A DNA stretch of 64,000 bases from Caballeronia sp. M1242. GTDB lineage: Bacteria > Pseudomonadota > Gammaproteobacteria > Burkholderiales > Burkholderiaceae. Location: NCBI RefSeq assembly GCF_017220215.1, contig NZ_CP071130.1:1-64000 (forward strand), read 5' to 3'. Made by a program: the position numbers and the translations under genes. Below the pieces are notes generated by a model, which saw only the letters and a list, made by a program, of their open reading frames with translations, had not been told where the DNA came from and did not search any database. The number at the start of each line of letters is the position of its first letter. Position 1 is the first letter of the stretch. This document shows, piece by piece, positions 16,411 through 25,844 of this stretch.

Positions 16411-16436
16411 TGTAGTTTTTCTAGCAGTTTTCTAGC
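16411..16436. repeat. Second TGTAGTTTTTCTAG element with CTAGCAGTTTTCTAGCA direct repeat
   Basis: TGTAGTTTTTCTAGC at 16411-16425 matches the inverted copy at 16063-16077, and is followed by a related TTTTCTAGCA (16427-16436). It lies between the 50-residue gene and the flavin reductase gene. The rest of 16333-16566 shows nothing recognisable. Confidence 0.4.
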
Positions 16437-16566
16437 ATCTCACTTCCGCGCTCACAAGCGCGCGACACGGCATCATTTCCCCTGCAGTTTCTCCGCGCCC
16501 GTCGTCCGACGAGCCGCCGCGGTATCCTTTCGTTCTCACGAACCCTCGCGCATTGCGCCGCCCCTC

Positions 16567-17184
16567 ATGACCGGCGACACCCACTTCTACGATCCGAGCG
16601 AAGGCCACGGCCTGCCGCATGACCCATTCAAGGCAATCGTCGCGCCGCGCGTCATCGGCTGGATTTCCAGCCGCACCGCCGAAGGCGGCGTGAACCTCGC
16701 ACCGTACAGCTTCTTCGGCGCGTTCGCGACGTTCCCTTACGTGATCGGCTTCTCCAGCGAAGGCCGCAAGGACAGCATCAGCAACATCGAGGCGACCGGC
16801 GAATTCGTCTGGAATATGTCGACGCGCCCGCTCGCCGAGCGCATGAACCGCACGTCCGCGCCGGTGGCGCCGGAGATCGACGAATTCGAGCTCGCAGGCT
16901 TGACCAAAGCGCCCGGCCGCAATGTCGACGTGCCGCACGTGGCCGAGTCGCCGGCGGCGCTCGAATGCCGGCTGCTACAAGTGGTGCGCATCCACGATCT
17001 CGCCGGCCAGCCGATGAACAACTGGCTCGCGCTCGGTCAGGTGGTGGGCGTGCATATCCGCAGCGAGTTTTTGAAAGACGGTCTCTTCGATACCGCCGCC
17101 GCGCGCCCGATCATGCGCGCGGGTTATCGCGCCGACTACGCCGAGATCGGCGAAATGTTTCAGATGATTCGCCCGAGCGCCTGA
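16567..17184 (+). CDS. Flavin reductase-like FMN-binding domain protein
   Basis: A 205-residue FMN-binding split-barrel protein. Characteristic segments are PRVIGWISSRTAEGGVNLAPYSFFGAFA (residues about 27-55), PYVIGFSSEGRKDSISNIEATGEFVWNM and the later ALECRLLQVVRIHDL and NNWLALGQVVGVHI. Members reduce flavin with NAD(P)H for a partner monooxygenase, or are FMN proteins of unknown role. It stands alone here, with no oxygenase beside it, so the partner is unknown. The length is normal for the longer members of the family. Confidence 0.85.
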   Translation: MTGDTHFYDPSEGHGLPHDPFKAIVAPRVIGWISSRTAEGGVNLAPYSFFGAFATFPYVIGFSSEGRKDSISNIEATGEFVWNMSTRPLAERMNRTSAPVAPEIDEFELAGLTKAPGRNVDVPHVAESPAALECRLLQVVRIHDLAGQPMNNWLALGQVVGVHIRSEFLKDGLFDTAAARPIMRAGYRADYAEIGEMFQMIRPSA

Positions 17185-17315
17185 CCCCAAAGGCGGAAAC
17201 ATCGGCTTCGCGCCGCGACTTGTCGTGGCGCGACACGCATCCACCGTTGCGCGCTTCTCTCTCTTCTTCCGCAAAGCCTTGTCCTGCAAGGGCGTCCGGC
17301 TGTCAACCGCGAAAC

Positions 17316-17359
17316 TGCGACAAATCGGTGTCGTATTTCCACATGTGATTGTCGCAAAT
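17316..17359 (+). promoter_or_regulatory. TGTCG direct repeat and dyad upstream of the betaine transporter genes
   Basis: TGTCG occurs at 17329 and 17350, exactly 21 bp apart (two helical turns), as expected for AraC-type binding. TGCGACAAAT (17316-17325) and ATTGTCGCA (17349-17357) additionally form an inverted repeat. The element ends 80 bp before the ATPase start. Similar TGTCG pairs lie upstream of glyA and fdhA. The 255-bp gap 17185-17439 holds nothing else recognised. Confidence 0.45.
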
Positions 17360-17439
17360 AGTCGGCTCACGGCACTTTTTTCTGGCAACTATGTATGCAG
17401 AGCGCGGAAGCGCGTCCGCCACGGTTCTGGAGAATGTCG

Positions 17440-18618
17440 ATGGATTCCCCCAAGGTAGTGGTCGAAGGGCTGTGCAAAGTGTTTGGCAGCAACCCCAAAC
17501 AGGCGATCGACCTGTTGGCCGGCGGTGCGTCGAAGGAAGAGGTGTTTTCGCGTACCGGCCAGATTGTCGGCGTCCACAACGTCTCGTTCGATGTCAGGGA
17601 AGGCGAGATCTTCGTGCTGATGGGCCTGTCCGGCTCCGGCAAATCCACGCTGATTCGCCTCATCAACCGGCTCGTCGACCCGACCGCCGGCAAGGTGCTG
17701 ATCGACGGCCGCGATGTGGCCGCCGTGCCGCGCTCGGAACTCACGGCGCTGCGCCGCCGGGACATGAGCATGGTGTTCCAGTCGTTCGCGCTGATGCCGC
17801 AGCGCACGGTGCTGTCCAACGCCGCGTTCGGGCTGGAAGTGGCGGGCGTCGGACGCAAGGAACGCGAGTCGCGCGCCATGACCGTGCTCGAACAAGTGGG
17901 CCTCGCGCCGTTCGCGCAGAAGCTGCCGTCGCAGTTGTCGGGCGGCATGCAGCAGCGCGTGGGCCTCGCGCGGGCGCTTGCCGTCAATCCTTCGCTGATG
18001 ATCATGGACGAAGCGTTTTCCGCGCTCGATCCGCTCAAGCGCAAGGAAATGCAGAACGTGCTGCTCGACCTTCAGCGCGAGCAGCGCCGCACGATTCTCT
18101 TCGTCTCGCACGATCTCGAAGAAGCCATGCGCATCGGCACGCGCATCGCGATCATGGAAGGCGGCCGCGTGGTGCAGATCGGCACGCCGCAGGAAATCAT
18201 CAAGAATCCCGCCGACGACTACGTGCAAGCCTTCTTCGAAGGCATCGACACGAGCCGTTACCTCACGGCCGGCGATCTCATGCAGACCGATGCCGTGCCC
18301 GTCATGAAGCATTCGCCGCAGATCGACGCATCGAGCGTCGCGAAGACGCTCAACGGCAGCGCGGAATACGCGTTTGTGCTGGACGCCGAGCGCCGCATTC
18401 GCGGCTTCGTCGGGCGCGACGCCACGGGCAACGCCGTGCCGCAAATCCATCATGTCGAATGCATTCAGCGAACCATGACGCTCGACGACGTGGTGAATCG
18501 CGTGGTCGCGAGTCCCGCGCCGCTGCCCGTCGTCGATGCAGACGGTTCGTACTGTGGTTCGGTCAACAAGACGAACGTGCTCCAGGTCTTAACGCGCCAT
18601 CGAGGTTCCCATGTCTGA
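17440..18618 (+). CDS. proV: Glycine betaine/quaternary amine ABC transporter ATP-binding protein
   Basis: A 392-residue ProV/OpuAA-type ATPase. Walker A is GLSGSGKSTL near residue 65, the signature is LSGGMQQRVGLARAL near 170, Walker B is SLMIMDEAFSALDPL, and the H-loop is FVSHDLEE. It begins with the family-specific VEGLCKVFG and an inserted helix (AIDLLAGGASKEEVF). Two CBS-type segments make up residues about 280-390 and may sense ionic strength or nucleotides. The permease gene overlaps it by 8 bp. GGAG at 17429 fits the ATG at 17440; an ATG six bases upstream is also possible. No binding-protein gene is attached, suggesting a Cbc-like core served by orphan binding proteins such as the one at 48466. 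The name cbcV would fit equally well. Confidence 0.9.
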   Translation: MDSPKVVVEGLCKVFGSNPKQAIDLLAGGASKEEVFSRTGQIVGVHNVSFDVREGEIFVLMGLSGSGKSTLIRLINRLVDPTAGKVLIDGRDVAAVPRSELTALRRRDMSMVFQSFALMPQRTVLSNAAFGLEVAGVGRKERESRAMTVLEQVGLAPFAQKLPSQLSGGMQQRVGLARALAVNPSLMIMDEAFSALDPLKRKEMQNVLLDLQREQRRTILFVSHDLEEAMRIGTRIAIMEGGRVVQIGTPQEIIKNPADDYVQAFFEGIDTSRYLTAGDLMQTDAVPVMKHSPQIDASSVAKTLNGSAEYAFVLDAERRIRGFVGRDATGNAVPQIHHVECIQRTMTLDDVVNRVVASPAPLPVVDADGSYCGSVNKTNVLQVLTRHRGSHV

Positions 18619-19513
18619 AATCATTCCGCTCGGTAGCTGGGTCGATCACGGCGTCCACTATCTGCTCGATCACGACGCCAAAACGTTCGACTCCATCGGC
18701 AAAGTCATCGAGAGCTTCGCGGCGCTCATCGAACACGGTCTGCAGGCCATTCCGATGTGGGCGCTCATGGCGATTTTCGTCGGCATCGGGTTGTGGCGCG
18801 TCGGCTGGCGTTTCGCGGCGTTCACGCTGCTCTCGCTCCTGCTCGTCTACGCGACAGGCTTCTGGGATCAGATGGTCATCACGCTAGGTCTTACGTTGTC
18901 CTCAACGTTTATCAGCTTGTTGCTCGGCGTGCCGCTCGGCATCTGGACCGCCAAGAGCAAGATGGTCGAAATGGTCGTGCGCCCCGTGCTCGACCTCATG
19001 CAGACCATGCCCGCCTTCGTGTATCTGATTCCTGCCGCGATGCTGTTCGGCCTCGGCCGCGTGCCCGGCATTCTGTCGACCGTCATCTTCGCGATGCCGC
19101 CTGCTGTGCGCCTCACCTCGCTCGGCATCAAGCATGTGAATCGCGAGATCGTGGAAGCGGGTCAGGCGTTCGGCTGCACGCCGTGGCAACTGCTCTATAA
19201 GGTGCAGATTCCGAACGCGCTGCCGTCCATCATGACCGGCGTGAACCAGACGATCATGATGGCGCTGTCGATGGTCATCATCGCGTCGATGGTCGGCGCG
19301 GGCGGCCTCGGCAACGACGTGCTCGCGAGCATTCAGCGGCTGGATATCGGCTTGGGCTTCGAGAGCGGCTTGTCGGTGGTGTTGCTGGCGATCATCCTCG
19401 ATCGCATCACGGAGAGCTTCGGACGTTCGCCCGGCATGGCTCGCGCGCCGCTTCTCTCGGGCTTCAAGTCCGTGATGCGCGTGCGCCGCGCGCCGGCCGC
19501 GCAACAAGGTTGA
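18611..19513 (+). CDS. proW: Glycine betaine/quaternary amine ABC transporter permease
   Basis: A 300-residue ProW/OpuAB-type permease with about seven hydrophobic segments, the first at residues 48-65 (ALMAIFVGIGLWRVGWRF). It carries the diagnostic LGVPLGIWTAKSK, the proline-rich PVLDLMQTMPAFVYLIPAAMLFGLGRVPG, and the EAA-type cytoplasmic loop around VEAGQAFGCTPWQLLYKVQIPNALPSIMTG. It forms the membrane channel for betaine import together with the preceding ATPase. It overlaps the ATPase gene by 8 bp and is followed 7 bp later by a GlxA-type regulator, so all three are probably one transcript. Confidence 0.92.
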   Translation: MSEIIPLGSWVDHGVHYLLDHDAKTFDSIGKVIESFAALIEHGLQAIPMWALMAIFVGIGLWRVGWRFAAFTLLSLLLVYATGFWDQMVITLGLTLSSTFISLLLGVPLGIWTAKSKMVEMVVRPVLDLMQTMPAFVYLIPAAMLFGLGRVPGILSTVIFAMPPAVRLTSLGIKHVNREIVEAGQAFGCTPWQLLYKVQIPNALPSIMTGVNQTIMMALSMVIIASMVGAGGLGNDVLASIQRLDIGLGFESGLSVVLLAIILDRITESFGRSPGMARAPLLSGFKSVMRVRRAPAAQQG

Positions 19514-19520
19514 TGCGCCC

Positions 19521-20513
19521 ATGAAGCGCGATGCGATCGCCCCCGCAGCCGCCGAATCGCCGCTCGCCCATCTCGCGCACTTCGGCTTTCTGACGCTGCC
19601 GAACTTCTCGATGATCGCGTTCACGAGCGCGGTCGAAGTGCTGCGCATGGCGAACTACATCGGCCGCGCGGAGCACTACCGATGGTCGGTCATCACGCCG
19701 GACGGCGAGCCGGCGCGCGCGAGCAACGGCATGACGGTCAAGCCTGCAACGACGCTCGACGAAGCAGGCATGCCCGACGTGCTGATCGTGTGCGGCGGCT
19801 GGCACGTCGCCGATTATGTCGACGACACCGTGATCGCGCTGCTGCAGTGCGTGCATGAGGCGGGCGTGCCGCTCGGCGGCATCTGCACCGGGCCGTATGC
19901 GCTTCTCGCGGCGAAGCTGCTGGACGGCTACCGCTGCACGCTGCACTGGGAAGACATGTCGCCCGTCAACAAGCGCTTCCCGCATGTGCGCTTCGCCGAC
20001 GAGCTTTTCGTGATCGACCGTGACCGCGTAACGTGCACGGGCGGCACGGCGCCGCTCGACCTGATGCTCAATCTCGTGAGCCTGCGGCTCGGGCAGGCCC
20101 ATGCGGCGCAAGTGTCGGAGCAGTTCATCGTCGAGCGCATACGTGGCTCGACCGACTATCAGCATATTCCGGTCGATGCGCGCGTCGGCTTCTCGCGCGC
20201 CGAACTGGTCGAAGTAGTCCGGCTGATGGAAGCGAATATCGAAGAGCCGCTTTCGCTCGACGAACTCGCGCGGCTCGTGCATCTTTCACAGCGGCATCTT
20301 CAGCGCATGTTCAAGATGTTCCTCAGCGTGTCGCCGACGCACTACTACCTGACGCTGCGCCTGCGACGCGCCCGCGATCTGTTGCGCAACACGGATGCAT
20401 CGATTGCGCGCGTGACGAGCGTCTGCGGTTTCCATTCGCCTTGCCACTTCAGCAAGGCATATCGCGCGCAATTCGGCCATGCGCCGAGCGCGGAGCGGCG
20501 TCTTTCCGCGTGA
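19521..20513 (+). CDS. GlxA-type (DJ-1/PfpI plus AraC) transcriptional activator
   Basis: A 330-residue regulator. The N-terminal 200 residues form a DJ-1/PfpI-like domain (FGFLTLPNFSMIAFTSAVEVLRMANY; GGICTGPYALLAAKLLDG, with Cys at the nucleophile-elbow position). The C-terminal 100 residues are an AraC double helix-turn-helix (LDELARLVHLSQRHLQRMFK, ASIARVTSVCGFHSPCHFSKAYRAQFG). The relatives GbdR, CdhR and SouR of Pseudomonas sense betaine/dimethylglycine, carnitine metabolites and sarcosine. It is very similar to the protein encoded at 35569-36564. Being 7 bp after proW, it may activate quaternary amine uptake or catabolism. Which ligand it senses cannot be read from sequence. Confidence 0.85.
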   Translation: MKRDAIAPAAAESPLAHLAHFGFLTLPNFSMIAFTSAVEVLRMANYIGRAEHYRWSVITPDGEPARASNGMTVKPATTLDEAGMPDVLIVCGGWHVADYVDDTVIALLQCVHEAGVPLGGICTGPYALLAAKLLDGYRCTLHWEDMSPVNKRFPHVRFADELFVIDRDRVTCTGGTAPLDLMLNLVSLRLGQAHAAQVSEQFIVERIRGSTDYQHIPVDARVGFSRAELVEVVRLMEANIEEPLSLDELARLVHLSQRHLQRMFKMFLSVSPTHYYLTLRLRRARDLLRNTDASIARVTSVCGFHSPCHFSKAYRAQFGHAPSAERRLSA

Positions 20514-20550
20514 CCGCCGCTGCGCGTTGCGTCACGAAGCTAGCTGACGA

Positions 20551-21315
20551 TCACGTTCGATAATCCGTCTTGCCGCCTTCGATCATGCGCAACGCGGCCT
20601 GCCATTGCAGCGCGGCAATGCTTTCCATGCTGTCGCTGCGATACTGCGCGGCGGTCGTTTCGCACACTTCGGGCGAAGGCAGATTCAGCTCGCCGCCGCC
20701 TGCGAGCGCGCGCAGCTGAATCTCGCAGGCCCGTTCCAGAAAATAGATTTCCTGAAACGCAGCGGGAATCGAACGGCCGCATGCAAGCAGCCCGTGATTG
20801 CGCAGGATCATCGCGTTATGCGGGCCGAGATCGTTGACGAGACGATCTCGCTCCGCGAGATCCAGCGCGATGCCTTCGTAGTCGTGATAGCTGATCTGCC
20901 CGTAGTACTTCAGCGCATGCTGGCTGATGGGCAAGAGCCCCTGCTTCTGCGCGGAGACCGCCGCGCCCGCCGGCGTATGCGTATGCACGACGCAAACCAC
21001 ATCCGGCCGCGCCATGTGAATGGCCGAGTGAATGGTGAAGCCAGCCGGATTCACGCGATACCGCTCGGGATGCTCGGCCGCGTTTGCATCGACCGGACGG
21101 CCTTCGCTGTCGATGCGCACTAGGTCCGACGCGCGCATTTCGTCGAAGAGCACGCCGTATCGGTTGATGAGGAAGTGATGCTCCGGCCCCGGCACGCGCG
21201 CGCTGATGTGCGTGAAGATCATGTCGGTCCAGCGAAAATGCGCGATGACGCGATACAGCGCCGCCAGGTCACAGCGTAGCGCCCACTCTTGCTCCGAATA
21301 ACCGTGAGTCTCCAT
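20551..21315 (-). CDS. Class II aldolase/adducin family protein
   Basis: A 254-residue class II aldolase/adducin-fold protein. The metal-binding motif HTHTPAG (about residue 112) and a later His (SQHALKYYG) and HDYEG with ILRNHGLLACG match the family. The closest functional classes are uncharacterised class II aldolases often found with amine or aromatic catabolic genes, rather than fuculose-phosphate aldolase. It probably performs a retro-aldol cleavage or decarboxylation, with no substrate assigned. It is transcribed leftward, 24 bp after the start of no other gene but just downstream of the next GlxA-type regulator on the same strand, so the two may be co-transcribed. Confidence 0.8.
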   Translation of the reverse strand: METHGYSEQEWALRCDLAALYRVIAHFRWTDMIFTHISARVPGPEHHFLINRYGVLFDEMRASDLVRIDSEGRPVDANAAEHPERYRVNPAGFTIHSAIHMARPDVVCVVHTHTPAGAAVSAQKQGLLPISQHALKYYGQISYHDYEGIALDLAERDRLVNDLGPHNAMILRNHGLLACGRSIPAAFQEIYFLERACEIQLRALAGGGELNLPSPEVCETTAAQYRSDSMESIAALQWQAALRMIEGGKTDYRT

Positions 21316-21339
21316 GCCAGTCTCCTTCGTTGGAATTGG

Positions 21340-22425
21340 TCAGATGGCCTGTGCGCGGCCGGGAAACGTCTCGTCGTAGTCCATTGCGTGATGCACTTCC
21401 TCGGTGTCTGCGCCGCGCTGCTCGCGATACATCATCGGCGGCAGACCGAACTGCTTGCGAAATTCGCGGCCGAGGTGCGATGCATCGGAGAAACCGCAGC
21501 TCGACGCGATATCGGCCACCGTCTTGTCCGAGCTGGTGAGCAGCCATGCGGCCGTGCGCAGCCGCACCTGCTTGGCGTACGCCTGCGGCGCCTTGCCCGT
21601 CTCGGCTTTGAAGAGGCGTTCGAGTTGCCGCGTCGACATGTCCAGCTTGTGCGCGAGTTCATCGAGCGTGAGCGAACGGCCGACGTGCTGCTCCATCAGA
21701 AGAATCGCGCGCTTGACCTTCGGATGCGTGGCGGGCGCGAGGCCCGGCGGATGCGGCTGCGGCGCGTTGCCCTTCTGCATGTCGTCGACGAGCAGAATGC
21801 GCAGCGCCTTTTGCACCGTCGCGGTCTCGAAGTGTCGCAGCAAAATGGCGGCGGCCACGTCGATGGAAGCGCGCCCGCCCGAGCAAGTGATGCGCCGTCT
21901 GTCGATCACGAACAGCCGGTCCGCGACGAGCAGTTGCTCGTCCGCTTGCGGAAAACGCTCGACGAAGTCCCAGTAGTGGAACCAGCTCACGCAGACGCGA
22001 TGGCCGTCTAGCACGCCCGCGCGCATCAGCGTGAAAACGCCCGTGCACATGCCGACGATGGTCGCGTCGCGGGCAGCGGCGCGGCGAATGAATTGCAGCG
22101 TGGCATCGCTCGCGGAAGCCCCGGAATGCAGCAGGCCGCCGACGACGACCACATAGTCGAACGGTTCGGCCTGCTCGTAGGTTTCCCACGGCGTGATCTG
22201 GATGCCGCAGCTCGCGCGCACCGGCGAGAGCGTTTCGCCGATCACGCTCCACGAGCAGCGCACCGGGCGGCTGAAGTCGCCTTCGTCAGCGGAAAGACGC
22301 AGCAGATCGACGAAGCCGGAGAACGCGGTCAGCGTGAAGTTCGGCAACAGCACGATGCCGAAGCGGATGCGCGATTTCGATTGGCCGTCGATGGAGAGCG
22401 GCGGAAGAGATTCTGCGGGATTCAT
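21340..22425 (-). CDS. GlxA-type (DJ-1/PfpI plus AraC) transcriptional regulator, second copy
   Basis: A 361-residue regulator with the same two-domain build as its neighbours but clearly divergent. The DJ-1-like part has FGIVLLPNFTLTAFSGFVDLLRLS and GMCTGVFTLMRAGVLDGHRV. The AraC part has LDELAHKLDMSTRQLERLFK and KTVADIASSCGFSDASHLGREFRKQFG. The tail after the helix-turn-helix is unusually long (about 30 residues). It lies 24 bp upstream of the class II aldolase gene on the same strand, and probably regulates that gene or the adjacent sdaA-sox operon. The start at 22425 is chosen for family length; 15 more codons are possible. No strong ribosome binding site is seen. Confidence 0.83.
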   Translation of the reverse strand: MNPAESLPPLSIDGQSKSRIRFGIVLLPNFTLTAFSGFVDLLRLSADEGDFSRPVRCSWSVIGETLSPVRASCGIQITPWETYEQAEPFDYVVVVGGLLHSGASASDATLQFIRRAAARDATIVGMCTGVFTLMRAGVLDGHRVCVSWFHYWDFVERFPQADEQLLVADRLFVIDRRRITCSGGRASIDVAAAILLRHFETATVQKALRILLVDDMQKGNAPQPHPPGLAPATHPKVKRAILLMEQHVGRSLTLDELAHKLDMSTRQLERLFKAETGKAPQAYAKQVRLRTAAWLLTSSDKTVADIASSCGFSDASHLGREFRKQFGLPPMMYREQRGADTEEVHHAMDYDETFPGRAQAI

Positions 22426-22543
22426 GCGCGTGCGGTGCGGCGGCTCTGGGGTATGCGGCGAGCATAACACCGGGCACGCGCAACGGGCGCATGGTCAGAA
22501 AGGAAGGAAACGCCGCGCAGAACGCGCGGCGTGAAGCGATGAA

Positions 22544-22858
22544 TCAGGCGCCGAGAACCGCGAACGCCCAGGCGAACACGCCGCCGATCAGCGCGCCCGT
22601 CGAACGGCCGAGCAGGCTCGCGACGGTGTAATCGCCCCAGCGCTGCTCGACCTCGGCTTTCAACACGCCGAAGTAGCGCAAAACCGGATCGATGGAGCAG
22701 ACGAGCATGAGCGCGACCCACAAAGGCGCTTCGCGGGTGAGGACATGTTCGGGAGCCAGAACGCCTGTCGCCTGAAGCGCGCCGACGACGCCGACGCCGA
22801 CAAGAAACGCGAAGACCCAGGACTTGAAGAACTGATCGGGAAGAGCGTGACTTTCCAT
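22544..22858 (-). CDS. Small putative membrane protein
   Basis: A 104-residue protein with three hydrophobic stretches: WVFAFLVGVGVVGALQATGV, PLWVALMLVCSIDPVLRYFGV and STGALIGGVFAWAFAVLGA. These fit two or three inner-membrane helices. I do not recognise the family. The ATG at 22858 is chosen; an in-frame start 15 codons upstream is possible. It lies between a regulator and the serine dehydratase gene, and no function can be inferred. The 308 bases from 22859 to 23166 contain the sdaA-sox promoter region. In it TGCCG occurs at 23061 and 23079 (18 bp apart), a weaker version of the paired motif seen elsewhere. Confidence 0.6.
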   Translation of the reverse strand: MESHALPDQFFKSWVFAFLVGVGVVGALQATGVLAPEHVLTREAPLWVALMLVCSIDPVLRYFGVLKAEVEQRWGDYTVASLLGRSTGALIGGVFAWAFAVLGA

Positions 22859-23166
22859 TGCTGCAAACGGGTTAAACGGGGGACTGGAAGACGAGAGACG
22901 CATTCGCGCGGGCTCTCACGGACCTAGGGAATATACCGAGACGTATTTGTTTAGCCGTTCGGAGCAATCTCAAAAATGCCCCGGTTTGCAACGAAACTGC
23001 GCAGGAACGCGCTGCGGCCTGCGCGCTCTGGTAAGCGCTGACGCCGCCATCCCATTTCCATGCCGTTTTTGTTCTATCTGCCGGAATTGCGGTTTGGTGC
23101 AATGAGGCCATGTCGAACGCGCTCGCTCATTCGAACGACGCGAACCGCCAACCTTGAGGCCACGCC

Positions 23167-24561
23167 ATGAATGTCAGCGTTTTCGATCTGTTCAAGATCG
23201 GCATCGGACCTTCCAGCTCGCATACCGTCGGGCCGATGATCGCGGCGTGCCGCTTCGCGTCGCACATCGAGGACGCGAACCTGCTCGGCTTCGTCACCCG
23301 CGTGCGGGCCGAGTTGTTCGGCTCGCTCGGCGCGACGGGCAAGGGCCACGGCACCGACAAGGCCGTGCTGCTCGGCCTCGAAGGCAATCTCCCCGATCTG
23401 ATCGATCCGGACGCGATCGCGCCGCGCCTCGCCGACATCCGCGCGACGAAGCGTCTGAATTTGCTCGGCAAGCGCGCCATCGTGTTCGACGAGCGCGAGC
23501 ATATCGGCTTCTATCGCAAGCTGATGCCGGGCGCGGCGGGATCGAGCATGGTGCATCCGAACGGCATGCGCTTTCAGGCGTTCGATGAAAACGGTCAACT
23601 GCTCGTCGAGAAGGAGTATTACTCGGTCGGCGGCGGCTTCGTGACGAACCGCGAAGGCGAGCGCGTCAACGGTGTGCGGGCGGGCGCGAGCGTGCCGTAT
23701 CCGTTTCGTACCGGCGACGATCTCATGCGCATCTGCCGGGAGACAGGTCTGTCTATCGCCGATGTCGCGATGAAGAACGAATGCGCGAATCGCAGTGAAC
23801 ACGAAGTGCGCGAGGGCATGCTGGCCGTGTGGCGCGTGATGGCCGCGTGCGTCGAGCGCGGCTGCAAGGAGCGCGGCGATTTGCCGGGACCGATGCAGGT
23901 CAAGCGCCGCGCCGCGGACCTGTGCGCGCAACTGCGCTCGCGTTCCGAGGAATCGCTGCGCGATCCGCTCTCGATGCTCGACTGGGTGAACCTCTACGCG
24001 ATGGCCGTCAACGAAGAAAACGCTTCGGGCGGGCGCGTGGTCACTGCTCCGACCAACGGCGCGGCCGGCGTGATTCCCGCCGTGCTGCACTACTACGTGA
24101 AGTTCATGCACGGCGCGAACGACGAAGGCATCGTGCGCTTTCTTCTGACGGCGGCAGCCATCGGCATCATCTACAAGGAGACGGCTTCCATTTCCGGCGC
24201 GGAAGTGGGCTGTCAGGGCGAAGTGGGCGTCGCGTGCTCGATGGCCGCCGCCGCGCTCGCAGCCGTGATGGGCGGCACGCCCGCGCAAGTGGAAAACGCC
24301 GCCGAAATAGGCATGGAACACCACCTCGGCATGACGTGCGATCCCGTCGGCGGCCTCGTGCAGATTCCGTGCATCGAGCGCAACGCGATGGGCGCGATCA
24401 AGGCGATCAACGCCGCGCGCATGGCGATGAAGGGCGACGGCAAGCATTACGTGTCGCTGGATTCGGTCATCAAGACCATGCGCGAAACGGGCGCGGACAT
24501 GAAGACGAAATACAAGGAGACGTCGCGCGGCGGGCTGGCCGTGAACGTCATCGAGTGCTGA
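23167..24561 (+). CDS. sdaA: L-serine ammonia-lyase (serine dehydratase), iron-sulfur type
   Basis: A 464-residue single-chain serine dehydratase that converts L-serine to pyruvate and ammonia with a catalytic [4Fe-4S] cluster. The N-terminal beta domain opens with [19 protein letters not shown], the family signature. The C-terminal alpha domain has [35 protein letters not shown] and [19 protein letters not shown], containing the cluster cysteines. It is the first gene of the sox operon (25 bp to soxB), which fits glycine, converted to serine by GlyA, being drained to pyruvate. Length and motifs are intact. Confidence 0.95.
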   Translation: MNVSVFDLFKIGIGPSSSHTVGPMIAACRFASHIEDANLLGFVTRVRAELFGSLGATGKGHGTDKAVLLGLEGNLPDLIDPDAIAPRLADIRATKRLNLLGKRAIVFDEREHIGFYRKLMPGAAGSSMVHPNGMRFQAFDENGQLLVEKEYYSVGGGFVTNREGERVNGVRAGASVPYPFRTGDDLMRICRETGLSIADVAMKNECANRSEHEVREGMLAVWRVMAACVERGCKERGDLPGPMQVKRRAADLCAQLRSRSEESLRDPLSMLDWVNLYAMAVNEENASGGRVVTAPTNGAAGVIPAVLHYYVKFMHGANDEGIVRFLLTAAAIGIIYKETASISGAEVGCQGEVGVACSMAAAALAAVMGGTPAQVENAAEIGMEHHLGMTCDPVGGLVQIPCIERNAMGAIKAINAARMAMKGDGKHYVSLDSVIKTMRETGADMKTKYKETSRGGLAVNVIEC

Positions 24562-24586
24562 AACACCGCTACGAAGGAAGAAACAC

Positions 24587-25831
24587 ATGAGCCGCTATTC
24601 GATATTCAGCCTGCTGCGCAACGGCATGTCGTATCACGAGAACTGGGAGCGCCAATGGCGCAGCCCGGAGCCCAAGCGCGAATACGACGTGGTGATCGTC
24701 GGCGGCGGCGGGCACGGCCTCGCGACGGCCTACTATCTCGCGAAAGAGCACGGCATTACCAACGTCGCGATTCTGGAGAAGGGCTGGATCGGCGGCGGCA
24801 ATACCGCGCGCAACACGACCATCGTGCGTTCCAACTATCTGTGGGACGAATCCGCCGCGCTGTATGAGAAGGCGATGAAGCTGTGGGAAGGCCTGTCGCA
24901 AGACCTCAACTACAACGTGATGTTTAGCCAGCGCGGCGTGATGAACCTCGCGCACACGCTGCAAGACGTGCGCGATACCGAGCGCCGCGTGAACGCGAAC
25001 CGGCTCAATGGCGTCGATGCCGAGTTCCTCACCCCCGCGCAGATCAAGGAGATCGAGCCGACCATCAACCTAAACAGCCGTTATCCGGTGCTGGGCGCGT
25101 CGATACAGCGTCGCGGCGGCGTCGCGCGTCACGATGCGGTGGCCTGGGGCTTCGCGCGCGGCGCGGATCAGGCGGGCGTGGACATCATCCAGAACTGTCA
25201 GGTGGTGGGCATTCGGCGCGAGGGCAACCGCGTGACCGGCGTCGATACCACCAAAGGCCATATCAAGGCGAAGAAGGTTGCGATCGTCGCGGCCGGCAAC
25301 ACCACGACGCTCGCGGACATGGCGGGCGTGCGGCTGCCGCTCGAAAGCCATCCGTTGCAGGCGCTCGTGTCCGAGCCGATCAAGCCGGTGGTCAACACGG
25401 TCGTGATGTCGAACGCGGTGCACGCGTACATCAGCCAGTCCGACAAGGGCGATCTCGTGATCGGCGCGGGCGTCGATCAGTACACGGGCTTCGGGCAGCG
25501 CGGCAGCTTCCAGATCATCGAAGGCACGCTGGAAGCGATCGTCGAGATGTTCCCCGTGTTCTCGCGCGTGCGGATGAACCGCCAGTGGGGCGGCATCGTC
25601 GATGTTTCGCCGGACGCATGCCCGATCATCAGCAAGACCGACGTGAAGGGCCTCTACTTCAATTGCGGATGGGGCACGGGCGGCTTCAAGGCGACGCCGG
25701 GTTCCGGCTGGGCGTACGCGCACACCATCGCGAAAGACGAGCCGCATCCGCTCAATGCGCCGTTCTCGCTCGACCGCTTCTATACCGGCCATCTGATTGA
25801 CGAACACGGCGCGGCAGCCGTGGCGCACTGA
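24587..25831 (+). CDS. soxB: Heterotetrameric sarcosine oxidase, beta subunit
   Basis: A 414-residue FAD flavoprotein of the DAO/SoxB family. The FAD-binding motif [22 protein letters not shown] lies near residue 35, [16 protein letters not shown] follows, and [17 protein letters not shown] is near the C-terminus. A conserved His in this family carries the covalent FMN; the His in [14 protein letters not shown] is a plausible candidate. With the alpha, delta and gamma subunits encoded next it oxidises sarcosine to glycine, giving hydrogen peroxide and 5,10-methylene-tetrahydrofolate (or formaldehyde). It has a good ribosome binding site (GGAAG). Part of sdaA-soxBDAG-folB. Confidence 0.95.
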   Translation: MSRYSIFSLLRNGMSYHENWERQWRSPEPKREYDVVIVGGGGHGLATAYYLAKEHGITNVAILEKGWIGGGNTARNTTIVRSNYLWDESAALYEKAMKLWEGLSQDLNYNVMFSQRGVMNLAHTLQDVRDTERRVNANRLNGVDAEFLTPAQIKEIEPTINLNSRYPVLGASIQRRGGVARHDAVAWGFARGADQAGVDIIQNCQVVGIRREGNRVTGVDTTKGHIKAKKVAIVAAGNTTTLADMAGVRLPLESHPLQALVSEPIKPVVNTVVMSNAVHAYISQSDKGDLVIGAGVDQYTGFGQRGSFQIIEGTLEAIVEMFPVFSRVRMNRQWGGIVDVSPDACPIISKTDVKGLYFNCGWGTGGFKATPGSGWAYAHTIAKDEPHPLNAPFSLDRFYTGHLIDEHGAAAVAH

Positions 25832-25844
25832 AGGAGTACTGAAT

